Of a DNA stretch of 64,000 bases, positions 50,793 through 62,618 are shown piece by piece (position 1 is the first letter of the stretch; each line of letters opens with the position of its first letter). The stretch is from Bemisia tabaci (Eukaryota > Arthropoda > Insecta > Hemiptera > Aleyrodidae). The notes beneath the pieces were generated by a model. That model was not told the DNA's origin, did no database searches, and was given only the letters and a program-made list of their open reading frames with translations. The stretch lies in NCBI RefSeq assembly GCF_918797505.1, contig NC_092793.1, forward strand, positions 74,397,912 through 74,461,911, given 5' to 3'. The position numbers and the translations under genes were made by a program.

Positions 50793-53359
50793 AAGAGCAA
50801 GAGGCATAACGAGAAGCACTCGTTGAATCGTTTGAAATATTGACACTGTTAACGTTATGTCACATAGAGGATTTATGGATCGATTTTTTTCTCATGGGTT
50901 GAATTAAAAGTGCTTATTTTATTATTCGGATTTAATCCGATGGAACGGAGAATCCCTCCGGTGACGTCACCACTAATGGGCTTCTATTCCCTTCACCGAT
51001 GCGGATTCCCGCTTTCATTTCGCAATTACTTGTTCCGGACGGCAACATTGGGCGTGAGACCGGAGCATCAGACGGCAATCGAAGTCCAAAGCCCGAGCTT
51101 GCTTGAGAGCCTGTGAAGTGCGATGAAGAGGAGTCAGCGGTGAGCCCATCGTTGCCAGCTGCTGCAGAAAAGAACCGAATTTCGAAGCGAGGCAAGTGAA
51201 AAATCAGTAGTTTTCCGGCTAAATCCGGCAGTTTTGCCCGATCGCTGACACCCACTCGAACCGCCGCGATGAGCTGGAGAACTGTCGGACGAAAGGGACC
51301 TCCCATAAGAGTAAGACTCTCGACGAAATCGCTGCAACCTCACCGGTGGATGATGGCGTAGATTATGCTGGGAAAACTCGCTCTCCCGTTGAATAGTCGT
51401 ATGGATTAATGGTGAAAGGAACTGTGAACAAATGAAAATCAATAGGAACAGGCTATGTTTATTGTACGGGAAAAGTATGGAAACACTGAAGAAACACGGA
51501 TGTTGGGAGGTCGGCATGAGAATACGGAGAATACGCATTTTTGTTTTATTTTTATTTTTGCTTTGAAAAAGCCTTTAAATACGAATTTATTTATATTTTG
51601 CGAAAATATGTCCTCGTCAGCGTTCAGGATGCGTTTGAGTGAAGGAAAAAGCGAGGGAAAGGCAATGGAAAAGCAAGGCTTTTAGATGAACATCTACTTG
51701 TAGACTCTCTAAGGTACTATGTGCACAGGATTCTTGTCCTTCGCAGATAATCATGAATTAATTCATTTCCATTGAGTTCCATTCGGCGTAAATGCATCCA
51801 CTTTCATTCACTGGTGGATGATCATGAAGAAGTACGGTATGTCAGTAGCTCAGAGTAGAGGGGTCGAAACTTACAGTCTTGGACAAATTCAAATGTTCAA
51901 ATAATTTAAGAATTTTTCCCGCAGATTTTTCTCTTCTCCATAGATTGATCCGTGTTGGTTCGTGCAAGTATCCCCGTAAAAAATCTCCCTAAACTGCAGA
52001 AATAATGAGGGCACGGCTCTCGTCTTACCTCGGCGTTTTCCTTCTCCCACGCATGCTCAGTGCGCGCCTGAGAATCATGCTCACTTCCTCTTTCCAAGCA
52101 CTCTTTACAAGCTTTTACTGAACTTGGTCTGCACCTCGGAAGGTCGGGTCAAACCGCATGGGGAACACAAACCGAGCCCGTTGTCGCTTCGCACCTCCAA
52201 GTCCCGCCTTTCCCACCGAAAATACCAAATTCATAGCACGATCTTGCAACCATGGAGCATCGCCGACGCAGGAGGACAGTCGCGGAAATAAAATACTATG
52301 TCTGCCGGCCACAGGTATCGATTATTTTTACGGTATTAGCTCCTAACTCATTTATACTTAACGACCCGCAGATGAATCAGCTGTTATTTATTTTTATAGG
52401 CGAGCATACAGTCGGCGTTTAATACAGTTGTAAATTTCTTCTCGTCCTAACCGGCGGGTTGATTCCTGAATCGCTCATCGAGTTTACTCGATCGATATAT
52501 CCGTATCCTAGCGGTGATATAAATCGATCGAGCCCCGTTCGATTCTACGGTCGACCCGCGGGGCACCGTTCTGAAGCGCAGCGCGATTAATTGCTGAAAA
52601 GTTGCTTCATTGTGCTGTGAATTTATTGCTGGTTAGATTTACGCGGAGCTGCACTAATATGGGGGCTCGACAGGAAATACGTGGTAATTTTGGGTCTTTA
52701 AGGAGGACCCTCTCTTGACCCGCGCTCACTTCTGAGAAGTCGGTCGCGGAATCTCCGGAGGTCCGGTCTGCAAATTTGAATGAAGGATCGCGATTTCGCT
52801 CTTACACTCAAAGTGGTTTCAAGAACACGACTTTCGTATCACCCTGTTTACATTTACTCTAAAATATACACTTCTCGTTTGGAAAAATGACATCGCTTCT
52901 AGGGGAGCAAATTTATGTTAAAGCTGAAAGAACATACCAATGTTGCTTTTTTATATAATTTCGGTTCAATTTTGCTAAAAGACAAATTAGAAATTCTTGT
53001 CAGCATAACTTTGATACAAATGCGCAAAAAATGACCTCGCTTATAATGCCATCATATTGATTATATTCCATAAGTCAACAGGAAATATGCATCGTTGCAA
53101 ATTAACTTGTTTGACTTTGTGTGCGCAGTTCCATAGAATTGCTTTCCTCGGCGCGGTCTCTAAATCAGAGAATACCACTAAACGTGTCTCCTGGTCACGC
53201 GGGAAGTATAACTCTATAGTTGAAGGCGTCTCCAACTGACAAATTGTCGCGGTCGTCTTGTAATTAAATTCGGAGTATTTGTATGCATGTTTTAGATCCT
53301 TATTTATAGTGTACATTCTATGCACGATTAATATTTATACTGAGTCACGTGATTTTAGC
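50793..53359. other. Non-coding stretch, no gene found
   Basis: It includes GC-richer unique sequence at 50930-51310 and 52440-52800 with ATCGATCG-rich words. A - strand GTAAGA donor word at 52027 follows a short frame, but no acceptor or domain supports an exon. Confidence 0.35.
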
Positions 53360-53396
53360 CCTCTAATCGTTTTGATTTTTCTGTTACAGGTAAGAT
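53360..53396 (+). promoter_or_regulatory. Candidate recursive splice site 4 (cut 53389/53390)
   Basis: CTCTAATCGTTTTGATTTTT followed by CTGTTACAG ends at 53389 and GTAAGATT begins at 53390. CTAAT about 25 bases upstream is an ideally placed branch-point word. It is the best-formed of the four sites and shares GTTACAG then GTAAGA with site 1. Confidence 0.65.
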
Positions 53397-53479
53397 TTCG
53401 AGCTCTTTAGTGAAAGAACGTCTGAAATTATCTCCTTAGGCCCGAAGGATTCGTAAGTTGTCCTAAAGCTATCTTGCTC

Positions 53480-53708
53480 CCGGTGAAAAAATTATCATTC
53501 ATCCATAAAATCTGAAAATATTTATTTTTGAAGAAAGTCATGAATATTTTTCCTTGAAACTTTCAGACTTTTAAGATCAAACCGCGAATGACATCCTCTG
53601 AAATATCGGAGGAGAAATATCCCCAAATTTTCCTGGAAATGCGTGCTTTGTCGAAGGAGATTAAGCAATGCCTGGTGGCTCTTACGACGTTCTTCTTTAG
53701 CGTGGCAG
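53480..53708. mobile_element. Partial TACTGCCGT-family element
   Basis: AAATATTTATTTTTGAAGAA then AGTCATGAATATTTTTCCTT and a right end TTAAGCAATGCCTGGTGGCT, CTTACGACG, TTCTTTAGCGTGGCAG follow the plan of 10147 and 44400. The left terminus is not recognisable. Confidence 0.5.
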
Positions 53709-54786
53709 AGGAGCAGCCGGCGATCCGTGACTGCGCGTCTAAGTACCTTTCGAACGTGGTCGAACAAAAACACCCGCAGTAGCGGAGCTTTTATGCTGGG
53801 CAACCTTGCCAAATCGCTAAAAATAATCCAATTTTCGTTCTTTCAAAATCCTCGCAAATATTGTGAATTTCCTCGCTCAACTTGGCGAAGGCAATGCTGA
53901 TGCGTAGCCAAGCGAATCGTGCATGTACGCGGGCCGCAATAAATAATTATCGTCCGCCGAGACGCTGATAACACACTTCCGTGCAAAAACGGCACAACTA
54001 CCGAAGGGCTCCATTACAGTTACGTCTTTTTAACCTAACACACGAGCCAGACCACCGTTCAAAAAGGCATAAAATGACCCATTAAACCCGGAGAGGCAAA
54101 ACACGGAAGGCGGATGCCGGGATGAAAGGTCGCAAACGACAATACCCACTAATCCGATAAACCCCAAACACCGATAAACCAGGTGAATTAGCCTCCGGGC
54201 CTCATTTCCCTGCGATGTATCGATCGACGGGTTCGATTCTTCGTGAGCTTTTAAGAGTAGCGATTTAATTTCGAGTTCGACTCCTGGGGATTTCGAAGAC
54301 TCAGCAGCTACTTACAAAGCAGAGGAAGTGTCTTACAATGCGGGAATGAATGGTGGTTCCATGATTCGGGGCGCGGGAGGTTTTAGGTCGGGGTTTTGAT
54401 GGCCCCGGAATCTTGGCGTCTTCGAGAAGCGTCGCACTATGTTCGGAAATCTTAGGACCGACGGCTAAACATGTTAAACCTTTTTTGATTTGAGATCGCA
54501 AGGAGCCTTTGATTATTTAAAATCGATTTCAAAATGAAGAAAAAAAATATTTTTTTTTCCATTATTAAAAATCATCCATATCCAAAATTATTCCAGAATA
54601 ATATGTTATCATAAAATCATATCACAAATCATAAGACTATCAGTTAGGTACCCAGTTCAAAACAAAGCAAATCAAATTAGAAAAACCTATGAATACTTAC
54701 ATCCTCTTTAAGACTTAATATCCCCACTTTTCAACGTGGAAATCATGTTCTGTGGAACATTTTGAAATTATGCAATAAAATGAAAC
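53709..54786. other. Non-coding stretch, no gene found
   Basis: Unique sequence. AATAAATAATTATCGTCCGC near 53939 resembles ATTAAATAATTATCGGGATC near 3250. AT-rich from 54500. Confidence 0.4.
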
Positions 54787-54790
54787 TGTA

Positions 54791-55004
54791 CACGGAAAAA
54801 AATGAAATTGCTGATTTAACCATTTTGTAGTTTAAAAAAGTGGCCGACGTGCTTCAAGGTAAATTTTACAATAAAAAATGCTATTTTAACATCCCCCATC
54901 ATGGTTGAATTAGCTTTCCATTATTGTGAAATGTACATTTGAAACATGTCGGGACATATTTTTTTAACAATTTAATTGTTAAATCAGCAATCCAATTTTC
55001 CGTG
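54791..55004. mobile_element. CACGGAAAA-ended short inverted-repeat element
   Basis: CACGGAAAAAAATGAAATTG then CTGATTTAACC on the left; from the right, CACGGAAAATTGGATTG then CTGATTTAAC. The flanks are TGTA on both sides (54787-54790 and 55005-55008). The centre carries ACATCCCCCATCATGG. Non-coding. Confidence 0.75.
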
Positions 55005-55008
55005 TGTA

Positions 55009-58000
55009 TATGTTTATGCATTGTCTGTATGACCTCAAAGTCTAAGGGCAGAAACATTGAATTTGTTCCTATCAGTGTTTCAATATCTTCGTTTCTTCAA
55101 TAACAATGTCGATCTGCGCCATGAATGCTCGGTTGCCCACCCTGAGTGCGGCGGCCCCTGGCGTCCGTGTTCCTGTTTTTACACTCCCCGTCCGGGTTCC
55201 AAAACATTCACGTCCCATGTTCCCTCGATCCTCAAACCTCCCGAAACCGGTATTTTTTTATGATCCGTGGATGGTCCTCGAGAGCAGACGAAAATATGGT
55301 GACCTCCGATAAAACCTTCTTAATTTAGGAATGTCGCGCCTCTGTCCGTCCTCACACCTCGTAGCCCCTGACATGGAAGTCTCATCTCCTTTTCCACGTA
55401 AGCCCTCGGAAGCATGGATTTAAATGAGCCGAAGGTCTCATCTCAAAAGTGAAGTTACGTCCTTACTGATGTAAAGAATACGCCTCGATGTTGAAATTTT
55501 ATCGACTGTGCTGCCATCTACCGGGCTTAAAGTATCGATCTCAAATGCATCGATAGATATCCTTGAAAAACATCAACATCAAACGAATCAGTCGATGTTA
55601 TAACCTATCATGTTCGTTTTTTGATGAGCCCGGCAGCCCATAAGAAAGCTTATATATCAGGGTTATAAGAAAACGGACATGCTAGAACACGTCTATCATG
55701 AATATCGATTTTTAAAGTATCGAAAGTACCCTGGGTCTTGGGCCTCTGCGTACGATTTACGTTTATGACTCGGCTATTACGGTTAATTTGGTTGCGCACG
55801 GAAATTTCAACCTGGTTAGACTTTGTCAACGGGCGGGAAAAGTAATACTCAAATTTAAGGTCTTCAGTAAATTTGTCGTAAATTAACTTTCATCCTCTCC
55901 ATGAAAGTAACCAACGGATTTAGTTTGTCTCGTGAACCAGTCTAGCTTACTATCATCGCAGGATCGCGCTCTTAGTCGTGGGGTAAAACGAGAGAGCAGT
56001 ATCATAGAATAAGAACATGAAAGAAAGAAAGTTGTATTGTATTGCTCTCATTTTTCCTGCAATCTCAAAAGATGAGAACCAAGAGAGTCAGGCATATAAG
56101 TAAACGCGGGAAATCAGTTAAAAAAACTGTCGAGCAAGCAGGAATGGATGCCACAAACGAAGGAAAAGTCGTATAATTTCTTCCTTCGGAATCGTCTGCC
56201 CTTCGCGATGCATTCGACACCCAATCCGATAAGTGAACGGTCAGCACAATTGAAGGTGCAAGTCAATGTCCGGTGGATGTTCGGTGCCTATCGATCGTGT
56301 ATTTTTTAAAATATCGGGCGGTTTTCGATGTCGTCAACATTGCGTCAGCGTAATCGTGGGTCAGAATATTTTTATCTTTCGAAGCAAGTCATGTAGCGCG
56401 TCGGATTTATCGAGTCAATTCTCCTGGTTTACTGCATACCCTCCCAGAAATGTGAGTAAATCAGCGAGGCTAGGGTCAAAATCACAGATGTAATCATAAT
56501 AATCCACTCTTTCGTCGTATTTTTTATTTTTATACATGAGTTTGTCATTGATTCTAGCTCAAAATCAATCCGCAGTGTGTGCAGATATCCAATCGTTTTG
56601 ATCTAGCGTAATTTAGAGTAGTGTGTTTTAAATTAAAGGGAATGTATCTGGGATGAATTTCACAAAAGAAATTCAATTTTTCTTTTTAAGTTTGTTCCTG
56701 ACTTGCAAAATCCGTCAGATCGGGCATCATCCTTTAACCTTGCGATAATAACCTCGTGATGATGAAAGCAGGCTGGTGGAATAGAGGGTTTGGATTGCAT
56801 TGTGATCACTCATCCTTGCCACCCTTCTACTAACGCATTTAATGTGAGAACTCATCAGCATAAAATATTGCAGAGCAGAAACCTGCAACTCATCTCGGCA
56901 CAATGCACACCTACCCACGCACTTTAATCGAATGAGTTGTTTCTGAAAGAAGAGCACTTATCGATTCACGAAGAACCTTGAGGTGCGTAAGGATCCCTAC
57001 GTTTTGGGGGTCGTGTTTTAGGGACGCATTCCCCTTTGAAAGCAGCCTACTCTAATGCAGTCGGTGAAATCTTAGGGGTGAGGTGCCGAAAAATAAATTC
57101 TAGCGTGAAAAGCTCCAATCGCTCACACAATTGAGCCTCCAAAGTGAAAAATCACCCAACGCGAAGGCGCCGCTTCAAGGCGGGTTTCTTCATATTGGTT
57201 CCGTCATGAATTCGGAGGACTTTGGATTTAATTCCATTGTTAAGGTTCTGCAGGAGCTTTTAGGTTTTAGAAGGGTGCGCCAAGTAGATCTGGAGATGAG
57301 AACCAAGGGTTCGTAAACTTAGATAGTCGACGAGACTGGATTTTATTTTTGAATATTCTAAATTGTATGGATCCAAATCAGTTGATTATAAAGAATGTGA
57401 CCATGTTAAATTCTTAACGAAAATGGAGGTGATAATACTACTTACTGCAGATTTGTTGAGCAAGTAAAAAATAATGAAAACAGTAAATGGCTCGTACAAC
57501 GTAATATTTTTATATTTAGAAGTGTAACATAATGTATTCATGCTGAATCGCTACCATGATATTCAGTTTTCACTTCTTAAGTACAGCGTTTCTGTGGGGA
57601 AGTTTGCACAAAAATTGCTGCCTTCTTGCTATTACAAAAAGTCAAATTTTCCCCTAATCATCGGTGCCTTACATATTTTTCGAACACCCAAATCAAACGT
57701 GCAAGTTTAAAAGTTCAAAAAGTTTCTCGTCGGACCCCATCTTCAAATTCAAGATGGCCAAACTTTGGTAGCCCGTAAAGCTTAAGGGGGGGGGGGGGCT
57801 CTGGAGAGGATGAAAATAGGGATGAAAGGAGTTTCAGAGCAATCGCAAGAGAAACGGAAGCAATTACGAAGCCCACCGCAACACAATACCGTCTTCCGTG
57901 TGAAATATGAGCCCTCCAACTTTCGTAGGGGAAGAAAAGCGGGACTGCAGACGAGGAGTCGTAGCAGAGCGAAGGGCGTCGGTCTTAATGAAGAGATGAT

Positions 58001-58359
58001 AATCGACGTAAAAAATGACGGGTGGAAAATGCGAGACCAGAGGAGTGGGTTGCACCCCCCCCCCCCCCATTCCGAAGGGCGCAGTGAGGGGGCTCCACCG
58101 AATCGGCGCTAGAGTTCAATTTCCAATTATTATTCATAGCGTCACGGTGCGGTCTTACGTATTCATGGGTCGTCGAAGCAGAATAGACCCGGGACGCGTG
58201 TTGAGAAAAGTGGAGCGACGGGGGCTCCCGCAAGACATGTCAATTCGACGAAGATGAGATGTCCTAGGATGAGATTCGTCAGGAACAGGGAGGTGAAAAC
58301 TATTCGTAGTCCAACGTACTCGAAAAAAGTGACCAACGTCCCGGTGAATTTGAGCATCA
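55009..58359. other. Long non-coding stretch, no gene found
   Basis: 55600-55690 keeps a decayed GGACGTATTT-family core (GATGAGCCCGGCAGCCCATA, then AGAAAGC) with mirrored TCATGTTCGTTTT / AAAACGGACATG arms. G13 at 57786-57798 and C14 at 58055-58068. Frames near 57810-58260 flank the C14 run on both strands and look non-coding. Confidence 0.4.
58055..58068. repeat. C14 homopolymer
   Basis: An uninterrupted run of 14 C on the + strand. Confidence 0.95.
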
Positions 58360-58367
58360 ACGCAGAG

Positions 58368-59187
58368 CAGGGTCGGATTAAGGGGGTGGCCACATGGGCC
58401 GCGGCCCATGGCGGCAAAATTAGGGGGCGGCAAATTTTGCAATTTTTTAAATGCAGGTACAAAAAAATCGGATTCAGAAAGAAATTGCAAACAAGAAAAG
58501 GTGACAAAATCTCTCATTTCCTGAGAGTTCATTAATTTCTAATTTTGTCGTATTTCGGTGATACAAAAGACTGCGCACCTTTAATTAGTTGAGTTAAGGG
58601 AGAAACCAAACACGTAATTTGGCCTGGAGCGGCGCGGCGCAAAGAGAAATGATGACGAGGACTTGAGATGAAAAGGAGAAGCCCTCGACGTGGCGGTCGG
58701 CATGTAACACATATTAGCGCCTGCGAGACTGAATGAATACTTCACGCATTGCGTCAAACACGGTACGGTCAACAGCGGCCGGCCCGGCGTGAAACGCACA
58801 GTGCCTACAAGACTACATGAATACTTCACGCATTGCGCCAAACACAGTGTGGTCAGCGCGGTACGGCGGCGGAAGTTAAAATTATTAAACCACATTTATG
58901 TTTGTTCTTTCCTAATTTTTTAATTCATTTCTTACAAATGAAAGGCCTCGTCCCCACAGAGATAGGTTTACGGAACTGAACTTTCGCGTGGAGTTCCGTG
59001 AACTTTTGCTAGTAGTGTTGACAGGGCTCACGCAAAAAATGTGTCCAACACGAGTGAACGCGTCTTATGCACCCTTCTCCCTCCGGCACGGTCACTTGAT
59101 GGTTTTTATTGGTGTTTCAAAATGAATGAGAAGAGGGCGGCAAAATACAGGCGGCCCATGGGCGGCAAGATGGTAAATCCGGCCATG
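58368..59187. mobile_element. 820-bp non-autonomous hAT-like element with perfect 8-bp duplication
   Basis: The left end is CAGGGTCGGATTAAG and, from the right, CATGGCCGGATTTAC. The flanks are ACGCAGAG on both sides (58360-58367 and 59188-59195). Subterminal GGGCCGCGGCCCATGGCGGC followed by AAAATTAG on the left is mirrored by AGGCGGCCCATGGGCGGCAA on the right. CAGGG termini plus an 8-bp duplication are hallmarks of hAT transposons. No transposase is encoded. Two 84-bp-offset copies of GAATACTTCACGCATTGCG (58735 and 58819) lie inside. Confidence 0.88.
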
Positions 59188-59195
59188 ACGCAGAG

Positions 59196-60142
59196 TTTTC
59201 GTTTCCGACCGACCGGAGGACACAGTCCTCCGAGCCGGATGACCTGCAGGTCGGTCAACGCAGCCAAAATTTGATGCCACGAGTCTATCGGGAACGAGGA
59301 AGTTCGCACAGACGTCGAGGAATTTCGGCAGCCCCTGTTTCGTGGGTGCGCGGATGAGACTGTCCGGTAATTAGAATGGCCGCTAATAAACGCATTCAAG
59401 AGGAGCCTCTGAGAATTTTAAGCGGCGATGTATGAATTGTAAAGCCGCCTAATTATCCGCCGCGGCCGCCGCACTAATCGTCGGCCGGTTTATGGTGCCG
59501 CCCGCGCGGGGGGGGGGGGGGGGGGGGGGGCAGGGGCCATCGGCACAGGCGCCAGAAACCATTTCGCGGCAATTACTTGCGTGGCAGCCGGCGTGGTAAT
59601 TTTGAGTCGCCTTCGATTTGTCAGAACCTCCCCCGTCGGACTTTACGCGGGCGTTGATAGCTCCAAGGACACAACGGAAATCTCATAAATCATCGCTGCG
59701 AATTCTCACATACTCGACGGATCTTTGTGGAAGTGCACGAAACAACCCACCGATGTCTCATTACCCTTTTGTTTCATTCGTTACACTCAATTTTAATTGA
59801 ATAGTGAGAACGAAAACACACCAACTCGAAAAAATGAAAATAATCAAGACACACACAAAACTGCATATTAGGTGAAGAAGTTAGTCTAAGAAAAATATGT
59901 TTGGTGCCTAAAAGTAAGTACTTATGGAAACTTTAAATGTCCAAGTTGGAACAGATACGGTAACTTCAATGACCTTCATGAAAATTGTCTGTCCTTAGTG
60001 AAAAGTGAGCATTTTCGGGTTACCGAGTAGGTGTGTTTTCGTTCTCACTGATTCAATTTAATTAAGAGTGACCACTTTTAACCGACGCACACATGCACAC
60101 AACCTCTTCTCTGACTTGACGCCGATTTTTGTTGCATGAGAG
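59196..60142. other. Non-coding stretch with a G23 run
   Basis: 59400-59600 is unique and GC-rich around CCTAATTATCCGCCGCGGCC and GCAATTACTTGCGTGGCAGC. G23 at 59508-59530 interrupts it. No gene. Confidence 0.4.
59508..59530. repeat. G23 homopolymer
   Basis: The longest G/C run in the window: 23 G, preceded by CCCGCGC. It could form intra- or intermolecular G-quadruplex structure. Confidence 0.95.
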
Positions 60143-60467
60143 CAGTGGCGATTCTTCCAAGTTGGCAACACTGTTTTTTCTCCATTTAAACGTGTGTCAA
60201 AAATTGATTCTTGGTGAGGCATCCTGTCTCGCCAAGAAACGATATATTCAATAGATATGGATGGAGTATCAACAGCGTTAATACTCTATTTGGACGTAAT
60301 TGCACGTATTTCTGTCAAACGGAACTATGTGCATTAAGAAATGAGCCCTGAGACCCATAAGAATACATGCATAACAGGGCTCACGTCATAATGAACATAG
60401 TTCCGTTTGATAGAAATACGTCCATTTGTAGAGTACTAGCTGGATTAACTTGCTGGAATCGCCGCTG
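60143..60467. mobile_element. CAGTGGCGATTC-type element, host of a nested insertion
   Basis: It starts CAGTGGCGATTCTTCCAAGT then TGGCAACACTG and ends TTGCTGGAATCGCCGCTG. AATTGATTCTTGGTGAGGCA and the TGTCTCGCCAAGAAACGATA block form the inner palindrome. The GGACGTATTT-family element at 60292-60423 sits inside it. This copy shows the uninterrupted left arm of the element split by the retroelement at 30376-34663. Confidence 0.75.
60292..60423. mobile_element. GGACGTATTT-family short element, 132 bp, nested
   Basis: The left end GGACGTAATTGCACGTATTT then CTGTCAAACGGAACTATGTG has a 10-bp duplication-like insert; from the right it reads GGACGTATTTCTATCAAACG. The flanks are ATTT on both sides (60288-60291 and 60424-60427). 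The core is GCCCTGAGACCCATAAGAAT then ACATGCAT. Confidence 0.9.
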
Positions 60468-62530
60468 CATAAGGTTCTTGATCGTATGCCTTCAGCAATA
60501 ACCGAAACCAAGTTACTCATTGCAGTATGGAGTAATAATGAAAACTCCGTCCAAAATATAAATAATCGAACCCTAAGAGTTCGTCCCGGGGGATTTCACA
60601 TTGCCCTAATTCTGACTCCTCAATCCGTCGACCAGAGTCTGACATGCAGTGACGGAGTGTATCTGCTGTCAGTAGTCTGGATCACAAGCTCGACGGGTCT
60701 CAGGTGGAGGGGATGCGTCGAGCCGTCGAAAGTTCAAGTTAACACCTTTTTGACACCCGTTTAAACAATCCGGATTAAATTTAGGCCCGTCGGCGCGTAC
60801 TTGCCGCGTCCACCGGGAGCAAACAAACACACATCGAAGACAAATTTTAGACGCCCCGTACATCATCGACCCGGTTAAACGACGGCTGAAGTGCACGAGT
60901 GTAAGATCCTAGAGTTGGAAACACTCCAGGTTTTGAAACCTGAAGATGGAATTTAAGCCACCTCACTTGAAAGACACCTGCTAAGCCGTGGAATCCATCA
61001 GGGACTCTCGGTATTTTGAGAGTCGCGAGCGAACAGTATGTCGCAAGAGAGATGGAATGTAAGCTTCTTTGGAGTTGGTCCTAGACAAGGGATGAATTCA
61101 GTTAAGAAATATACCCATCATGCTGTCTCCTCAAAATTTCACGAGGTATAAGAACGAATCACGAAACGGGAAGTGTGGGAATCACATTGGAATAATACGT
61201 ACGCGTTTAAAATTAACAATAATTGAATAGTAAACTACAAATGACGTCATTTTAACAATCCAAGCCCCATTACTTCCTTAATCTGTGTTTAAGAGACTTG
61301 TTAATATCTCGTTCAGGAGTTGATTTCCACATTTCACATTGTGTGAATCGTTTTCTACGTAAGCTTTTACAGAGAGATCATATGATGTTTCTGGACGTTC
61401 CAGACGTTTTCTTCTATTCAAACTTTGCCCAGACGCCCGTTCAAGAAGTGTACCCAAATATCGTAAACATTTTTCGGTAAAAACAACGAAACTGGTTGCT
61501 CCTTTTCAGCACAATTGGTAAAGCGCAAATTACTCGGGCTATGCAGCGTGTAGAATCCCAGCAATCCTCTTCTGTGCTAGCCCATCCATCCAGTCTTTCC
61601 CTCAAACATCCGATTATGTTTCCGTAGAGGGGATCTGACGTAATCCAGTTGACCTCTCGGTATTTTAATTCCAGCCTCGCCCGACGAAATTTGATCCCAA
61701 ACCATTTTGTTTTAATGGCGAGCCTCGCTTCGTTTTTCCTGCAAAACGGGCTCAGATCGGGAGGAAAAACTCGATTTGCATCGAAATGACCATCTCTGCT
61801 CTCTCGCGCTCAGCCTAAAAGCGCTTATGTACTGGCGGTCACCACTTAAGATACGTGGTTTTTGCCAGCAGTTTTAGTCGCTCCACGCAAGCTCAAAAAC
61901 CGGCGCACGTGACGGCTCCATTTTGTTCGTGTTGGATCAAGACAAGGTAGCGCACAAAACCATTACCAGATCGCAGCACCGATACGACTCGCACTCGAAA
62001 ACCCACCAAGTATTACGCCACGCTTCCTCGCGGTTGCCTTTCTCCCATAGTTCCCTATACTGCGAACAAGGGAAAAACCCTTATTTTTTGCCCGAAGTGA
62101 CAACACGGTGCTTATCCGGCCGATTAATCCAACACCAAGTGACCACACCAGACTCCGCGGCCATTAACACTTCTCATCCGGAGAGGAAGGGGAGGGGGTA
62201 AACCACGCTATTATCATTCATATATGAACGAATTTGTCACCGTCGTGTTAGGGCGTTATTTACACGTAAAGGATCAGCCGAGAGATAAATTTCGCGATAC
62301 GACCGGCTGTCAGGGAAACGGTGCGGTGTCAAGCTGCGAGGGAAATTTAAAAAAGAAAATAAGGAGGAGGAAGATGGTGGAGAGAAAAGCGAATGTGAAA
62401 CATGGATTATATCCGGTCGAGAATCGATTTGCTTGTCGTTTATGGTCGGTGAGTTGAAATCGTGGGCAAGTCCTCCCGCGTGATTGCATTAAGCATTTTC
62501 CAGAATCCAACTCGAGGATGGATGGATTTT
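60468..62530. other. Non-coding stretch, no gene found
   Basis: Unique sequence with short frames on both strands and no recognisable domain. A tRNA-like remnant at 61497-61570 is listed separately. Confidence 0.4.
61497..61570 (+). tRNA. tRNA-like remnant (pseudogene or SINE head), weak
   Basis: CAGCACAATTGGTAAAGCGC resembles an A box and D arm. GTGTAGAATCCC, about 25 bases further on, is a damaged B box (GGTTCGAATCC expected). The anticodon and acceptor stems do not pair convincingly. No SINE body or tail was recognised. Confidence 0.2.
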
Positions 62531-62534
62531 ATTT

Positions 62535-62618
62535 GGACTTATTTATGCTAAAAGAGACTATGTAGGTGACTGATAGGGTTCGTGTGCCATATTAGTTCTT
62601 TTTAGCATGAATACGTCC
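62535..62618. mobile_element. GGACGTATTT-family minimal element, 84 bp
   Basis: The left end is GGACTTATTTATGCTAAAAG and, from the right, GGACGTATTCATGCTAAAAA. The flanks are ATTT on both sides (62531-62534 and 62619-62622). Its termini resemble those at 35920-35995 most closely. Confidence 0.88.

Noticed and set aside
52020..52097. Short - strand frame followed by GAG|GTAAGA
   Set aside because: A possible first exon in form only: no promoter evidence, acceptor partner or domain.
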